Source: Gnetum montanum (lineage: Eukaryota; Streptophyta; Gnetopsida; Gnetales; Gnetaceae). Taken from it: 64,000 nucleotides of DNA. Made by a program: the position numbers and the translations under genes. The stretch lies in assembly GCA_015680685.1 (NCBI GenBank), contig MNCI01030499.1, forward strand, positions 202,932 to 266,931. Direction: 5' to 3'. The notes below the pieces were generated by a model that saw only the letters and a list, made by a program, of their open reading frames with translations, was not told the origin of the DNA and searched no databases. Positions 43,561-55,189 of the stretch are shown here, piece after piece; the stretch's first letter is position 1, and every line of letters begins with the position of its first letter.

Positions 43561-45095
43561 TAAAATGAACCAATGGAATGGTTGAAAGATAGTAAGCTTG
43601 TTCAAAGGGTCTTTGAGTAGTTATGATGCTCAAATTTTGCAAGTTGGGTGTACAAAGTCCATGAAGAAGGAGTCTTAGGCTATGAAGTCTTATTGAGCCT
43701 ATGGGAGATGGATGAAGGGTTATAGGTATATGGATGGGTTATTGAAGTTAAGGGAAGTAAACATTGAATTTTGAAGTGTTCTAAAATTCCAAGATGATGT
43801 GGATTTGATTGTTAGGTATGATACACAACAGTTATACAAGTGGATCCTCCATAAAGTAGGCTCCAACCCTTAATGCCCTTGTATAATGATGCCTAGAAGT
43901 GTCCATAGGCACTTAAGGAGTTAAATGTAAGACATAACTATCTAGCAAAAAACACATGTTTGTACCACCAAAATGGAAAAATAACACTGTATTATGAAAA
44001 ACCATAAAATTATGATTAAATATACGATGAGGTGAGATGGACTATACAAGGGATTGGTGAAAATATGGGATGTGAGGTATCTTTCCATAGGCATAATGAA
44101 TTTTTGTGTGTAATCTATGGTTAGAGTAATCATTAGCGTTTTTGTCCAAGATTCAAATCAAGTCCAAACCACTTTCCAGTGACATCGCATTCTTTCACCC
44201 CTAAGGTTCACAACCATAAGACTTCCACTATTTCAAGGAGTATTACCAGTTGATGTGTTGTTCAAGGAAGGAGTTTATTCATTGTACTTTTAATTTTTTT
44301 AGATTCCTAAGAAGTTGCCTACCTTTAGGCATGGGTAGCATATCTTTCCAGTGGGACCTCCAAAAATTTATTCTATACATGGATTTATTTTTGACTATGT
44401 CAACCTTACTAGAGGACTACCTTTAGGCATGGATAACATGTCTTTCCAGTGATGTGGTAAGGCAACACTTATTGTACTCTTACTCCCATTTTTCAGAATA
44501 ATACATCCTTATCAATAGGATAGAACTTACAGTAGTAAGCCTAAAGAATCCACAAATCCCCTTGATGTCATACCCTTTACATTCCCACTTGGTTCTTCAC
44601 TCTTTTATCTAGGCATAATGATCATAATTTTATTCTTAGTTTTATTGTGAGAAGAATACCATTATGGCCATGGTAAGAACCCCTTATTATTGGAATGATT
44701 GGATGGATGTTATAGTCTTACTGTACAGTTAATCAATCCCTCTATGATTGATAATATAGAGAAATATTCACCTTATTGGGACTACATCTTACTTTATTCA
44801 GTGTGTTTTATTGGAAAGTTAACAAAAATATGTACAAGAAGAAAAAAAATAATGGCAAAATATAGAAAAATTGGAAAAGATATCAAAGAATTAAAAGGAT
44901 AGTAAGAATGAAAAATTGGCAAAGAATTGAAAAATGTCAAAGAATGGAAAATTATTAAGAAATGAGAAAGTGTAAAAGTATAGGAAAATGTATTAAGAAA
45001 TATGAAAAGTAATAAGAAATTGAAAAATTTAGCATGCACCTATGTATCATGATGGACACCCGCATAACTATGATTAAGACTGGTCAACCAGAAAA
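43560..45095 (-). other. Post-integrase spacer of element B
   Basis: Non-coding. It contains a duplicated block: ACCTTTAGGCATGG at about 44323 and again at about 44419, each followed by a CTTTCCAGTG, matching a single block in A and D. From 44820 to 45030 there is an imperfect GAAAA(A/T)T-rich tandem stretch. Confidence 0.65.
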
Positions 45096-45712
45096 TTAAA
45101 GAAGAAAATGACATTTGGATAGGGTGGGTAGAATCCTTAACAGAGTTGGAATATTCATGGTAGGGTTTGAGATGTTTACTAAGATAAGCTTATGTGGCCT
45201 GGATCGATGGTGAATGAGCATGGAACCAAATGGATAAGTTGATTGGAAAATGTATGGCCCCTTCCAAAGGGTTTGAAACTTAGCCTTTTGTTGGACATGA
45301 TAAAGATTGTAACATAGGACCTTATTGCCTAGCTGTATCATCACCTGATGTATCAATGCATCGTGCTTATGCTTGACGTATTTGTTATGGATCTCATTAC
45401 TCATAAGTGCTACTATTCTATTTTCTTTAAAAAAAATTAAGGTTCGTGAGTTGCTCCTTTTAGGCTAAGCTTGGGTTTAGGTCTAGGTTACTAGTAATAC
45501 CTAGAGTTTGAAGCTATGCCTAGATTGGGAGTGTAGGTAATTTCATGTAAACCAACTCATAGGGGGAATATCTAATGAATAGTTTCCATGTGGTTCTATA
45601 AGCCCATAAAGCATCATTTAAATTGGTGCTCCAATCCTTTCTAAATCTACTAACCATCCTAGTTAATATTCTTTTGATTTTGCGGTTAGCCCATCCATTA
45701 AGGTATTTGTTG
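45096..45712 (-). pseudogene. Second, divergent integrase C-terminal segment in element B
   Basis: Encodes DWSTNLNDALWAYRTTWKL and YSPYELVYMKLPTLP (about 45690-45550), then the open frame 45404-45096 with KAKFQTLWKGPYIFQSTYPF and RPHKLILVNI. The same protein region is encoded again, by a different sequence, at 45713-46290. Element B therefore has two integrase tails from different lineages, joined abruptly near 45712. This suggests recombination or insertion of a fragment of another Athila-type family. Confidence 0.75.
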
Positions 45713-46960
45713 TACTGGCTTGCTTGGGCTTGTGGAAAGGATTTACCTATTGGATGTTGACTAACTACTTCTTGTTTGGGCTTTCAAGTTTGTATATGAG
45801 CATGGCCCCAAAAGGAAAGGTTTCATCAATTATATAAGGCCCCTCCCATAATGTTTAGAATTTGGTTTTTTGAGGAATAAGTGTGGGGTTCCAATAAAGG
45901 ACCTTATCTCCAGGTTAAAGTTTGATTCTTCTAATTCTTAGGTCATGTCATATTTTCTTGAATTCCTTATGCACTTCATTCAAGAATAGGGTCACTAATC
46001 AATTTTCATCTAGCACATTTAGGTTGATCAATCTTTTTTTCTATGTCAAACTTAGGTCAAGGTCCAGGTTATAGGCTATTGAGAGTGTACAGAGCTCAAA
46101 TTGAATTAGGAGCATTGGAAGTTTTTCATACACCAACTCATAGGGAGAGTAGCCAATAGGGAGTTTCCATGTTGAGTGGTAGGCCCAAAGGGCATCATTG
46201 AGTTTCATGCTCCAATCTCTCCTATACTTGCTAATAGTTCTTATTAGAATCTTTATTATCTCTCTATTAGTATCCTCTAATAGAGTGTTGTTAATTTATA
46301 TTCAACCCCCAAACATTGCATGAGTTTCCAAAAAGTGGTATCTATGAAGTATGTTCCATTATCAAAATTTAGTGCACGTGGGACCCCAAACTTGTTTACA
46401 ACATGTTATTGTACAAATTGAGTAGCAATGGATTATGTGCAATCAATGACAACTATTTCTTTGGTCCATTTAGTAAAGTAGTTAATGGCTATGATAATAT
46501 AAGCCTTTCCATTGGACATGGATGTGATGGGACCCATGAAATCTATGTCCCATATGTCAAATGGTTCTAATGGTTAAATCCATTATTGAGTACACTGCAT
46601 TTGTGTGGTCTTTCCATCATCATGTTGATAATGTTCATAGGATCAGACAAACTAGTGGACATCCCTAAAGATTGTGAGCCAATAGTATCCTACCATTAGG
46701 ATTTTTATGGTTGTGCATCTCCTTGAATTATGGCCTCTGCAAGAGCCTTCATGAGCATCCTAGTGAATATGCAATTGATTTGCACTAGGGGCACACCAAC
46801 AAATCAGGCCATCAACACACACCTTGTAAAGCTATCCATTGATTTCCATGAAGTGCTAAGCCCAATGCAAAAACTATTATTTCATTCTATAGTCCAGACC
46901 TTATGAAATTTCCTAAGTGAGAAGGTAAGTAAGGATGCTATCATAAAATTTGGATTTTAT
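45713..46960 (-). pseudogene. Element B integrase
   Basis: IWDIDFMGPITSMSNGK (about 46555-46500, first Asp kept), NFDNGTYF (about 46370-46345, second Asp kept) and DTNREIIKILIRTISKYRR (about 46280-46225, in the region of the catalytic Glu). DWSMKLNDALWAYHSTWKLP and YSPYELVYEKLP follow. The N-terminal zinc region lies at about 46640-46830. Its end at about 45713 (HKPKQAS) joins straight to the divergent segment. Frames are broken by stops. Confidence 0.83.
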
Positions 46961-48250
46961 GGGCATCTATTCATTAATTACACTAGTAAAGAGTTCATTT
47001 GGAAATTGATCAAAGAGGGCTCTTCTCCTCTTTGTCATCCCATTGTAACCAAGAGAGATGGTTAGTGACCATATTCTCAATCCCCTTTCGATCTACCATC
47101 ATGAGATTGAATTCCTACAAGGTCACAATTCATTGTATGACATGGGGGCTTATCATTGGATTATTCATTAGGAAGTAGATGGTACTATAGTTAGTGTGCA
47201 CAAACACTTTATATCCAAGCACACAATGCTTGAACATTTCCAAACCATACAACACCACCATTAGTTCTTTCTCTATGGTGGTATAATTAAGTTGCGCACC
47301 CATAATGCTTTGGCCTACGTACTGGATATAATATGGACATTTTTGGTCATCCAACTACATAAGCACAACTCCCAAGGTGTAGTTAGATGCATATATCATG
47401 ATATGAAATGATTTGGACCAAACTGATGCTTGTAGAATTAGAGTTTCTATGAGTTTTTGCTTTAGCTAGTTAAATGCATGTTTACACTCCTTGGTCCAAA
47501 CAAATGGAGCATCCTTCTTTGTCAGTTTGACCAATGGTTTTGTGATCTTACAGAAATTCTCTATAAATCACCAATAGTAACCAATTTGTCCAAGGAATGT
47601 CCAAATATCTTTTACAATTTTTGGTTGATGGGTGATTCCTTGGATGATCCTTATCTTTTTGAGGTCTACCTCAATCCCTTCTTCAATCATGAGATGGCTC
47701 TTTTGCCAATTAAGTTATAGGTTTATTTCCACACATCTTTTGAGTACTTGGTCAAGCTAGTCTAAGGCTTCCTTGAATGTAGTGCCATAAGTGAAGAAGT
47801 CATCCACAAAGACTTCTACTTTGCTACCAATTTGCTGCTAAAAGATGCTTAAGACCAAGCATTGGAAAGTGGCAGGAGCGTTGCACTGACCAAAAGGCAT
47901 CTTGTGATATGTGAAGGTTCTATAGGACTCATGAATGTTTTTTTGAACTAGTCTTCTAATGTAATCTAGATTTGGTCATAGCCATTAAAAACATCTAGAA
48001 AACTATAATAACAATGCCTAGATATGGTGTCCAACACCTGATCAATGAATGACAATGAAAAATGATCTTTGAATGTTTTCATGTTAATAACCTAAATTCG
48101 ATACAAACCCACCATTTTCCACCTTTCTTTGGCACTATCATGAGTGCACTGATCCACTCACTATTTGCAATGGAGTAGATGAACCCTTCCTTGAGGAGTT
48201 GTTCAATCTCCTCTTTGACAATTTGCTTCAATTTTGGATTCAACTACCAT
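46960..48250 (-). pseudogene. Element B reverse transcriptase and RNase H
   Basis: RT: SFIDQVLDTISRHCYYSFLD (about 48045-47985) and the catalytic VFVDDFF box (about 47820-47800, Met to Val in FMDDF). RNase H: IYASNYTLG (about 47395-47365; Tyr for catalytic Asp, as in A), then TTIEKELMVVLYGLEMF and VHTNYSTIYFLMNNP (47354-47130; Asn for the later Asp). Frameshifts separate the RT blocks. Confidence 0.83.
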
Positions 48251-48640
48251 TATGGTTGCCTCCTTGGCTTTATGCTTAGATACATACAGTGGTGGCATAT
48301 TCATGGATCTATTCCAGTGAGTTTAGAATATGACTAGGCAAAGGCTATTGGCCATCTATTAACAACTTTCAACAGTTTTACTTTTTTCTCAAAAGCAAGT
48401 TTGGCATTATGGTTGACTTGCCATTTTTCAAAAATGCATATTCCTAGTCGATAGGTAGAGTTTTCAACTTGAGGGAATCTTGGTTGAAATTCTTAGGGAT
48501 CTCCAACTCTTTCTAATTGGTATAATCATTTTCATCATTAGAGAGTTGGTGATGAACTTTCTCTAGTTCATCCATGCCTATGACATAAGTGCATGTCAGG
48601 ATCTCAATAGATTCCATGCACATTTTACTGCTTTCAGAAT
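48250..48640 (-). pseudogene. Element B protease-RT linker
   Basis: The segment between protease and RT, aligning with 35346-35714 of D, with LPSSLKLKT-like and LEKVHHQL-like remnants. Many stops; no domain assigned. Confidence 0.6.
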
Positions 48641-49260
48641 CAATGATCAGCCACTAGGTATCCTCTTGTTTTATGGCTATTACATACAGACACCTTTGAA
48701 TATCTACTTCATGTGCACATTTTTTGCATGTAGAAATAGATGCTCATTTCATGGATTGGAGTTTTTGCAGATAAGTGCACCCTTTATTGTTGTATGTGAT
48801 GCATGGAACTTGCTTTTCTTGATCTTTCCAAATGCATTTTCCTTAGATATTTCTAGGGAAAGTTCTTTGATGTCCATTTTTGCATCAATAGTGCTTAGCC
48901 ATGCTCTTCCCATAATGATTGGGAAGTCCCCCTTACTATTCTAAACATTGATTACTAGAAAATCAGCAAGATAAGATCATCCATAGACAGTGGTCATAAT
49001 GTCTTCTACCAATTCCAATGGAACAATAATGGACTAGTCTACCAATTCTAATCAAATATTACTCTTCTTGAGAGGTGACAACTTCCAAGGAGTATACATC
49101 TCATGAAAAATTAGGTTAACACTAAAACCTAAATTAAGAAGAGCTTTACATGATTCATTCCTAGAAATTTGTAAATAAATAAGAGGACTCCTAGGATTAG
49201 CTAATTTCCTAGGAAGATTACTAGCCTAGATCCAATCAGATACAACATGAGTGAGCATAA
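48640..49260 (-). pseudogene. Element B protease region
   Basis: The loop at 49127-49138 reads KALLNLGFSVNLIF, so DSG has become NLG and the enzyme is inactive. IMGRAWLSTIDAKMDIKELSL and a CITYNNKGCTYL-like end follow (48945-48780). Elements A and D have the same order. Confidence 0.83.
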
Positions 49261-51525
49261 CAATATGGATTTTGGTGGCATTTGGTTTGAAGGGTGGAAT
49301 GGTTTGTAAAGGATGAGGAAGAAGCAAGGTGACTAATTACCTAAGTCTATGAAGGCTTATTAGGATTGTTGGGTCAAAAAAATGATCTTTTACAAGCATG
49401 AGATTCTAAACCACTCAGTTGATTACTTGATTTTAGATTGATGACCCTAGTAGCATTACATTGCTGTGTCTAGGCTAGAAGTTCATCCTGCATGAATGGA
49501 GGAGGTAGCAGCTATGTTACGGATGGAGGAACAAGTGTAGGAATAGGAGGAAGATAAGGATAGAATGTGTATCCCTGCTAAAATGTGGAGAATAACTTCT
49601 ATAATATTCAAGAGGATACTAGTGATGTTGGAAAGGAGAAGCATGACTGCAAGAGTCATGTGGAGATAAGGGTTGCTAAACGTAATAGCCATATGGANNN
49701 NNNNNNNNNNNNNNNNNNNNNNNNNNNNNNNNNNNNNNNNNNNNNNNNNNNNNNNNNNNNNNNNNNNNNNNNNNNNNNNNNNNNNNNNNNNNNNNNNNNN
49801 NNNNNNNNNNNNNNNNNNNNNNNNNNNNNNNNNNNNNNNNNNNNNNNNNNNNNNNNNNNNNNNNNNNNNNNNNNNNNNNNNNNNNNNNNNNNNNNNNNNN
49901 NNNNNNNNNNNNNNNNNNNNNNNNNNNNNNNNNNNNNNNNNNNNNNNNNNNNNNNNNNNNNNNNNNNNNNNNNNNNNNNNNNNNNNNNNNNNNNNNNNNN
50001 NNNNNNNNNNNNNNNNNNNNNNNNNNNNNNNNNNNNNNNNNNNNNNNNNNNNNNNNNNNNNNNNNNNNNNNNNNNNNNNNNNNNNNNNNNNNNNNNNNNN
50101 NNNNNNNNNNNNNNNNNNNNNNNNNNNNNNNNNNNNNNNNNNNNNNNNNNNNNNNNNNNNNNNNNNNNNNNNNNNNNNNNNNNNNNNNNNNNNNNNNNNN
50201 NNNNNNNNNNNNNNNNNNNNNNNNNNNNNNNNNNNNNNNNNNNNNNNNNNNNNNNNNNNNNNNNNNATCTATCCATGGTGGCATCTAAGGATTCATGTGT
50301 TCCTTTCTTCCAACCTTGGATCTGTCTTCTTAGATTGGACACTTGGGAGCACATTTGATACTTGTCATTCAATAGTTTGAGCATCATATTTCATCTACAG
50401 ATTAATTTTGCTCCAAGAATTGGTACCAGCTTTCTGCTTCTTTGATGAGTGTCCTAGAAAACAACTTAAGCTTTTGCTAATTATTTTATATGTTTTGTAA
50501 GACATAGGCATCATGAAAATCCTAAAGATGATTTTGTGGATCAGAGTTATATTCCCCCTCAAACTTTGGAATGTTATTCATATATAATCACTTAATTCTA
50601 CTATCTTTCACGTGCCTTGTCGAAATTCTTACTACCTTTTTGATGTTCAACATGCTTTGGGTGGCAAGAAAAGTCTCATCATAGCCATAACTGTGGTGCC
50701 TATGATGTCCTCTACTACCCCTTCTCTCGTGGATGGTCCTCTCTTTAATGCCCACACCTCAGATCTTGACTTTCCTAATGGTTCCTATGATCATCTCAGT
50801 CCTGTCAGTCACCTCCATCATGATTATGTCCCCTATGATTGTGTTTGGAGCTAAAAGAGGAAGAAGATGATGAAGGTGAAGAGGAAGGACAACTAGCATC
50901 ATCACAGTGCTTGTCATCCCCTCTTTAGTGGTCATAGCCACAATCATAATCATGTTGCTTACCTGCATCCCTGCCATGACTCTTCTCTTTGGATCCCCAC
51001 TTTGTCATGGGATTCTTTCTTGCCAGAACTAAGATTATGTATCATGGACTGCAAGTTCTAGTTTTAACATACTTCACTAAGGTCAAAGAGAGGAGTCTCT
51101 CTATATGAAAAACCCCAGAGAAGGATTCTTCATCATCTTTTTGGTACATCAGGAATGGGGAATCATTTGACCACTTCCCCTTTGCAAACTCATAATGCTG
51201 CTCTAGCTATCGATTCCTCATCTATTGGATGATAATCTCTGGCATCACTATCCTATACAAAATATTTATCATGAAGCCCTTAGATGCCCAACCACATAAG
51301 AGTTTGATGGAGTATCATAGGAATGGATTGATAGAGCAGAAACACAATGTTACCCTCCATGTCTCTGCACTGTCGTTATTCATCCTAGTGTAGGATGAAG
51401 GTGAACTTGGATACATGCTCATCAGGATGAGCATATATCACTCTGTATTGCTAGGGCACCTACTGATTTACTCCATCAAAATTAGGTAAAGAATCACTCG
51501 AATCACTCCTGTGAAAAGAAGACAT
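49260..51525 (-). pseudogene. Element B gag (with assembly gap)
   Basis: Start at ATG 51525 (MSSFHRSDSSDSLPN). It keeps VIYAHPDEHVSKFTFILH and RDMEGNIVF (about 51440-51330); low-complexity DNA follows. The core is at about 50640-50270 (QMCSQVSNLRRQIQGWKKGTHESLDAT at its end). A 569-base N run (49698-50266) hides the middle, including the zinc box. The Pro-rich tail lies at about 49690-49480. Confidence 0.82.
49698..50266. other. Assembly gap (569 N)
   Basis: Run of N inside gag of element B. By comparison with D and E, roughly 0.9 kb of gag would lie here, so the gap may be undersized. Confidence 0.99.
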
Positions 51526-51669
51526 CTTGTATTAGAAGATAAGAAATGCAGTGTGTTGTCTTATAATTGTTGTAGTTATTTTGATGTATGATATGACTTT
51601 AGGGTTCATTCCAATGATGTTAAATAATTTTTCCCTAAGTCTTAGATAGCACAAGTAACAAACTAAAGG

Positions 51670-51687
51670 TTCCCAACAATGATGCAA
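51670..51687 (-). promoter_or_regulatory. Decayed primer-binding site of element B
   Basis: Minus strand TTGCATCATTGTTGGGAA, one base from the LTR. A tRNA-Asp-type site recognisable by position and GCxxCxTTG pattern. Confidence 0.6.
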
Positions 51688-51688
51688 A

Positions 51689-52055
51689 TAATGAGCAACA
51701 TGTATACCTTATGACCAACCATACAAATTACAAGCATTCACACATAATCTAGTTGAATTCCACAAACCTTAAGTTTTCAAGTACACTAGTTCCAAAAAGT
51801 GAAATCTAATCATGATGATCACTATCTTTCCAACTACACTTGTGAAGCTTAATTTTATGATTAAGTGTAATTGAGGCACATTATTTTTATTATTTTATAT
51901 TTTATTCACCTACAATTGATAACAAGTTGAAACTCAATTTATTAACCAATTTAACTAATCTAATTGCTAATTAATAATTAACTATCATAACATAAGCATT
52001 CGGTCCTACTTTCCATACACATCCTAAATGCATACAACATTTTTACGTTGCCAAG
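51689..52055 (-). repeat. 5' LTR of element B, truncated by insertion of C
   Basis: Begins TAATGAG (one G-to-A from TGATGAG) beside the primer-binding site and aligns with 29469-30110 and with A's LTRs. At 52055 it is cut within the ...GTTGCCAAG segment by the start of element C. CCAAG (52051-52055) should be the target duplication of C; its partner lies outside the window. Confidence 0.85.
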
Positions 52056-52964
52056 TGAGGAGCGGCGAGGTACCCCTACATCCAACCATACAAATCATAA
52101 AGCATTCATGCACGATTCAGTCAAATTCTGCAGACTTTATCGTTTCCAGTGTACTAGTTCTCTAGGAAGTGAATCTTGCATTAAGGTCCATCATTGTCTT
52201 CCCAATTACACTTATGATGTATATTGGTATGTTTAATTGTAATTGAGACATTTGATTTTTATCATTTTATGCTTTATAGTTTGGTGTTCAAAATGTATAT
52301 AAGAGGAATTGGATTAACTAATTAACTAGCATTTAACTATTCCTAACATAAGCATCTGGTCCCACTTTCTATACACGTCATGCACCCATGTATCCACTAC
52401 TAGGCAACCAAGTGCAATGCTACTAGGCATACCAAGCAATAACACTATTGGGATTACCAAGCGAATATGTGTTATGCTCGAAGCGATTGTAGTTATGTGT
52501 TTAATCTATTTTGCTTAATTGCTTCATTAACGTAATAATTGAAAAATATTTAATAACTAATTGAAAACATTTAATAAATAATTAAAAACATTAAATGCAT
52601 AAATGAAATAGCTAATCTATCCAAAGTGCTACATAGTTTATTAGAAAGCTTTTCTTTATTGCTGCACACATTGTCATGCTCAGGTACAACAATGCTTGAA
52701 TAAAGATCCATACACTCAATGACTCCTACTATGGGCACTCAAAAGAAAAATTCAAACTTTCAAATGGAAAAACTGCAATAGCTTCACTACAACTACAATC
52801 TCTCATGCCATAAATGTGGCTGGTAGGCATGTATTTATAGCCAAAAAGTCAACATTGCATTGATGGGGCCTCATCAACACATGATAAGATGCATCGACAA
52901 TGCCTAGTTGACGAGCCACGTTGACAAGGCCTCATCGATGTAGCCAATCAAAAGTGACTCATCA
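52056..52964 (-). repeat. 3' LTR of element C
   Basis: TGAGGAG at 52056 (one change from TGATGAG) to CTCATCA at 52964; 909 bp. Aligns with A's LTRs (4176-5174). U3 at about 52850-52960 has ACAAGGCCTCATCGATG-type repeats. Confidence 0.9.
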
Positions 52965-52974
52965 TACCCCCACA
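52965..52974 (-). promoter_or_regulatory. Polypurine tract of element C
   Basis: Minus strand TGTGGGGGTA directly before the 3' LTR, as in A and B. Confidence 0.85.
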
Positions 52975-53206
52975 ACTAAATGAAAACTCATCCTCAAGTT
53001 CTTTTACAAAATTTTGGCAAGCTATGAGATTATTGACTAACTTTTCTCAAGAAAAAAAACTAACTTGAAAAAAAATTGAGTGCCTAGGTGTATGGATCAA
53101 TACATTACAAAAAATGATGGTGTTTAGGAAACAAAATTGACCACCATGACACAACTCTTCAAACTAGACAACACATTCCTTGATGGTGTGAAGTTCATGG
53201 AAAAGA

Positions 53207-54262
53207 TCAGACAATCCTAGGCAATGGTGGCTCCTAAGGTTCCAAGGGACCTTCACCAGCTTCATGCACAAGTGGCAGTTCAGGTGGTTGCAGTTATCCT
53301 ACTACTACTGCAACTTCAGGTAGGAGGTGGAAAACATCTAGTAGTGCTTTCATTTTCTCCTTCTTACTCCTTGGATCATGCACCAAGCACATAGCTTCCC
53401 CAATGTGGGTTGGAATGGGCACATCCCAAGGACATGGGATTGCTAGAAATAGCTCCTTTGCATTAATGAACCAGGTAGCAAACTATTTGTGTTCAATGTC
53501 GAATGCCCTGACTATGTCTTTTAGCTCTTGGTAGTCATTCATCCATTTGCTAGGTTCTCAATGATTGATTGTTGATCTTTGAACCATGCTTTAAGAACTT
53601 CAAGTTTAGCATTTCCAGTCTTAAGCTTCTACTTGGTGTCTTTGTGGTGCTTGAACTCTACCTCGTATAACAGATACAAGCTAGCCACTTACTTCTCTAA
53701 CTTTGACCACGATCCTATGATAGTAACCATTGTCAGGTTTTCATATTAGAGATTGGCCAACTCCATGTATTTCATCATTTCTTCAATTTGATAATTCCTT
53801 CAAGATGATCTCTGCTTTTTTGTAGGCATTGATTCCATCAACAATGGGTTGCCACATTTCTCTTCCTTGTTGGAGTTTTTAGAGGGCTTCATTCATTTTT
53901 ACCTTCTCCATCTAGATGTGTTTCTCATCAACTTCTTTCTACAAGCCAACCTGATCCCTGTAGTGATTCTTTACTTTTTCAAACTTGAAGGATTCATTCT
54001 TCCAAGTGGTCATCTTGATGGCAAACTTCTAGTGCAAGGCATACACTTTCTTTATTGAAAAATTTTGGTTTTCTATGGCTAATCTCCTTAATTCAGTGTT
54101 TACCCTGCCAAGCTACTCCTACTATTGATGCATAAATCCCTACATTTAATCCTTTTGAGCATCAACATTATGCAGGTAATGATTTTGTGTAGTTAAGATC
54201 TCATTGTCCTAGCACATCTATGCCAAGTCCTTCTAAATTGAATACATTTTGGCCTCAGCTAT
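53207..54262 (-). pseudogene. Extra ORF of element C, 3' part
   Basis: C-terminal coiled-coil-like part, read 54262 to 53207. It ends at TGA (53209-53207) after EPPLPRIV, aligning with the ends in A and B. Segments such as LHNVDAQK and LKDIVRAFDIEHK have counterparts in A. With the 5' part (61134-62940) and minus the 5-bp duplication, the frame is 2858 bp against 2863 in A. It is interrupted by E at 54262 and carries several stops. Confidence 0.75.
54258..54262. repeat. Target-site duplication of E, left copy
   Basis: GCTAT, identical to 61134-61138. Confidence 0.94.
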
Positions 54263-55055
54263 TGATGAGATGCGATATCGCAGCCCGTCACTAATTCTAT
54301 AAATAAGAGGTGGCTTTCTCTTGTTTCTTAATCTAGATCTAGACCCTTAGCTAAACTCTAGCAGTTTTACCATTCCAAAGATAGAATAATTTCCATGTGC
54401 CTACAGTAGGAGTCTCAAAGTGAACGGATCCTTAGTCGAGCAAATTGTACCTGAGCACACATTTGTGTACGGAAATANCGAGAAAATTGTACCTAAGCAC
54501 ACATTTGTGTACGGAAATAAAGATGAACTTTTTGATAAACCTTGCAGTGCATGGACTAAGCTAAATAGGATTTAATTAATGTTAAATGTTTAAATTCTTT
54601 CTTAGATAATTAATCACTCTCAACCCTCAACTCTCCTAGTTAAGTGCATTCAATACGACCGCTTCGAGCACGTGTGCTACGCTTGGTAACCCAGTAATGA
54701 ATAGCATTTGGTAATCCCAACAGTGTTGCACTAGTTCAGGTTGTGTACGACAAGTGGGGATGGATACTAATGCTAGGAAAATTAGAACTTAGTTAATTAA
54801 AGTTAGTTATATAGTCCATTCACCCTTCACCTCTTAGCATAGGCGTTAAAAAGATAAAAGACATAAAAATCATATACCTCAGACTTACTTAACCATACAA
54901 CTGTGACAATACAAGTAAGTCTGGGAAGACAACGATTGATTAACTGTAAGTGTTCCATTAGGGTGTGTAAGCACCTAGTCCTTAGAGTTCGATCGGATTG
55001 TGCATGCACGCTCGTATTCGTATGGTTGAGTGTAGGGGTACCTCGCCACTCATCA
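54263..55055 (+). repeat. 5' LTR of element E
   Basis: TGATGAG at 54263 to CTCATCA at 55055; 793 bp. U3 has GCGATATCGC; TATAAATA at 54298-54305. A single N at 54478 sits between two near-identical 38-base stretches (ATTGTACCT...GTGTACGGAAATA). The 3' LTR has one copy, so the duplication looks like an unmerged contig overlap. Confidence 0.94.
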
Positions 55056-55056
55056 T

Positions 55057-55074
55057 TGGCACCGTTGCCAGGGA
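55057..55074 (+). promoter_or_regulatory. Primer-binding site of element E
   Basis: TGGCACCGTTGCCAGGGA; 16 of 18 bases match the tRNA-Asp-derived site, and both differences are G-to-A. Confidence 0.93.
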
Positions 55075-55189
55075 CTTAGTTTTTTGTGTGCTACGTAGAA
55101 CATAGGAAATCATCCATATCGTCAGGAAGCTTAAACGAACCCTTAGGGTTAATCAAGAAAAAAATAACATAATAGTAAACAGCACACCA

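Larger units (their letters stand above)
29469..52055 (-). mobile_element. Element B: Athila-like retrotransposon with extra ORF, host of D and C
   Basis: Minus strand, right to left: partial 5' LTR (51689-52055, cut by C), primer-binding site, gag, protease, RT/RNase H, integrase with a duplicated C-terminal part, spacer, internal promoter-like module, extra ORF (split by D), polypurine tract and 3' LTR (29469-30110). The remainder of its 5' LTR must lie beyond C, outside the window. Without D its visible length is about 12.6 kb. Bases 49698-50266 are N. It is older than both C and D, which interrupt it. Confidence 0.92.

Noticed and set aside
44794-45039. 81-codon Phe/Leu/Ser-rich minus-strand frame
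   Set aside because: Product of a GAAAAT-rich imperfect tandem stretch; no conservation in A or C.
49585-50387. Open frames of over 200 codons
   Set aside because: Made of the 569-base N run; only their ends are real gag sequence of element B on the minus strand.
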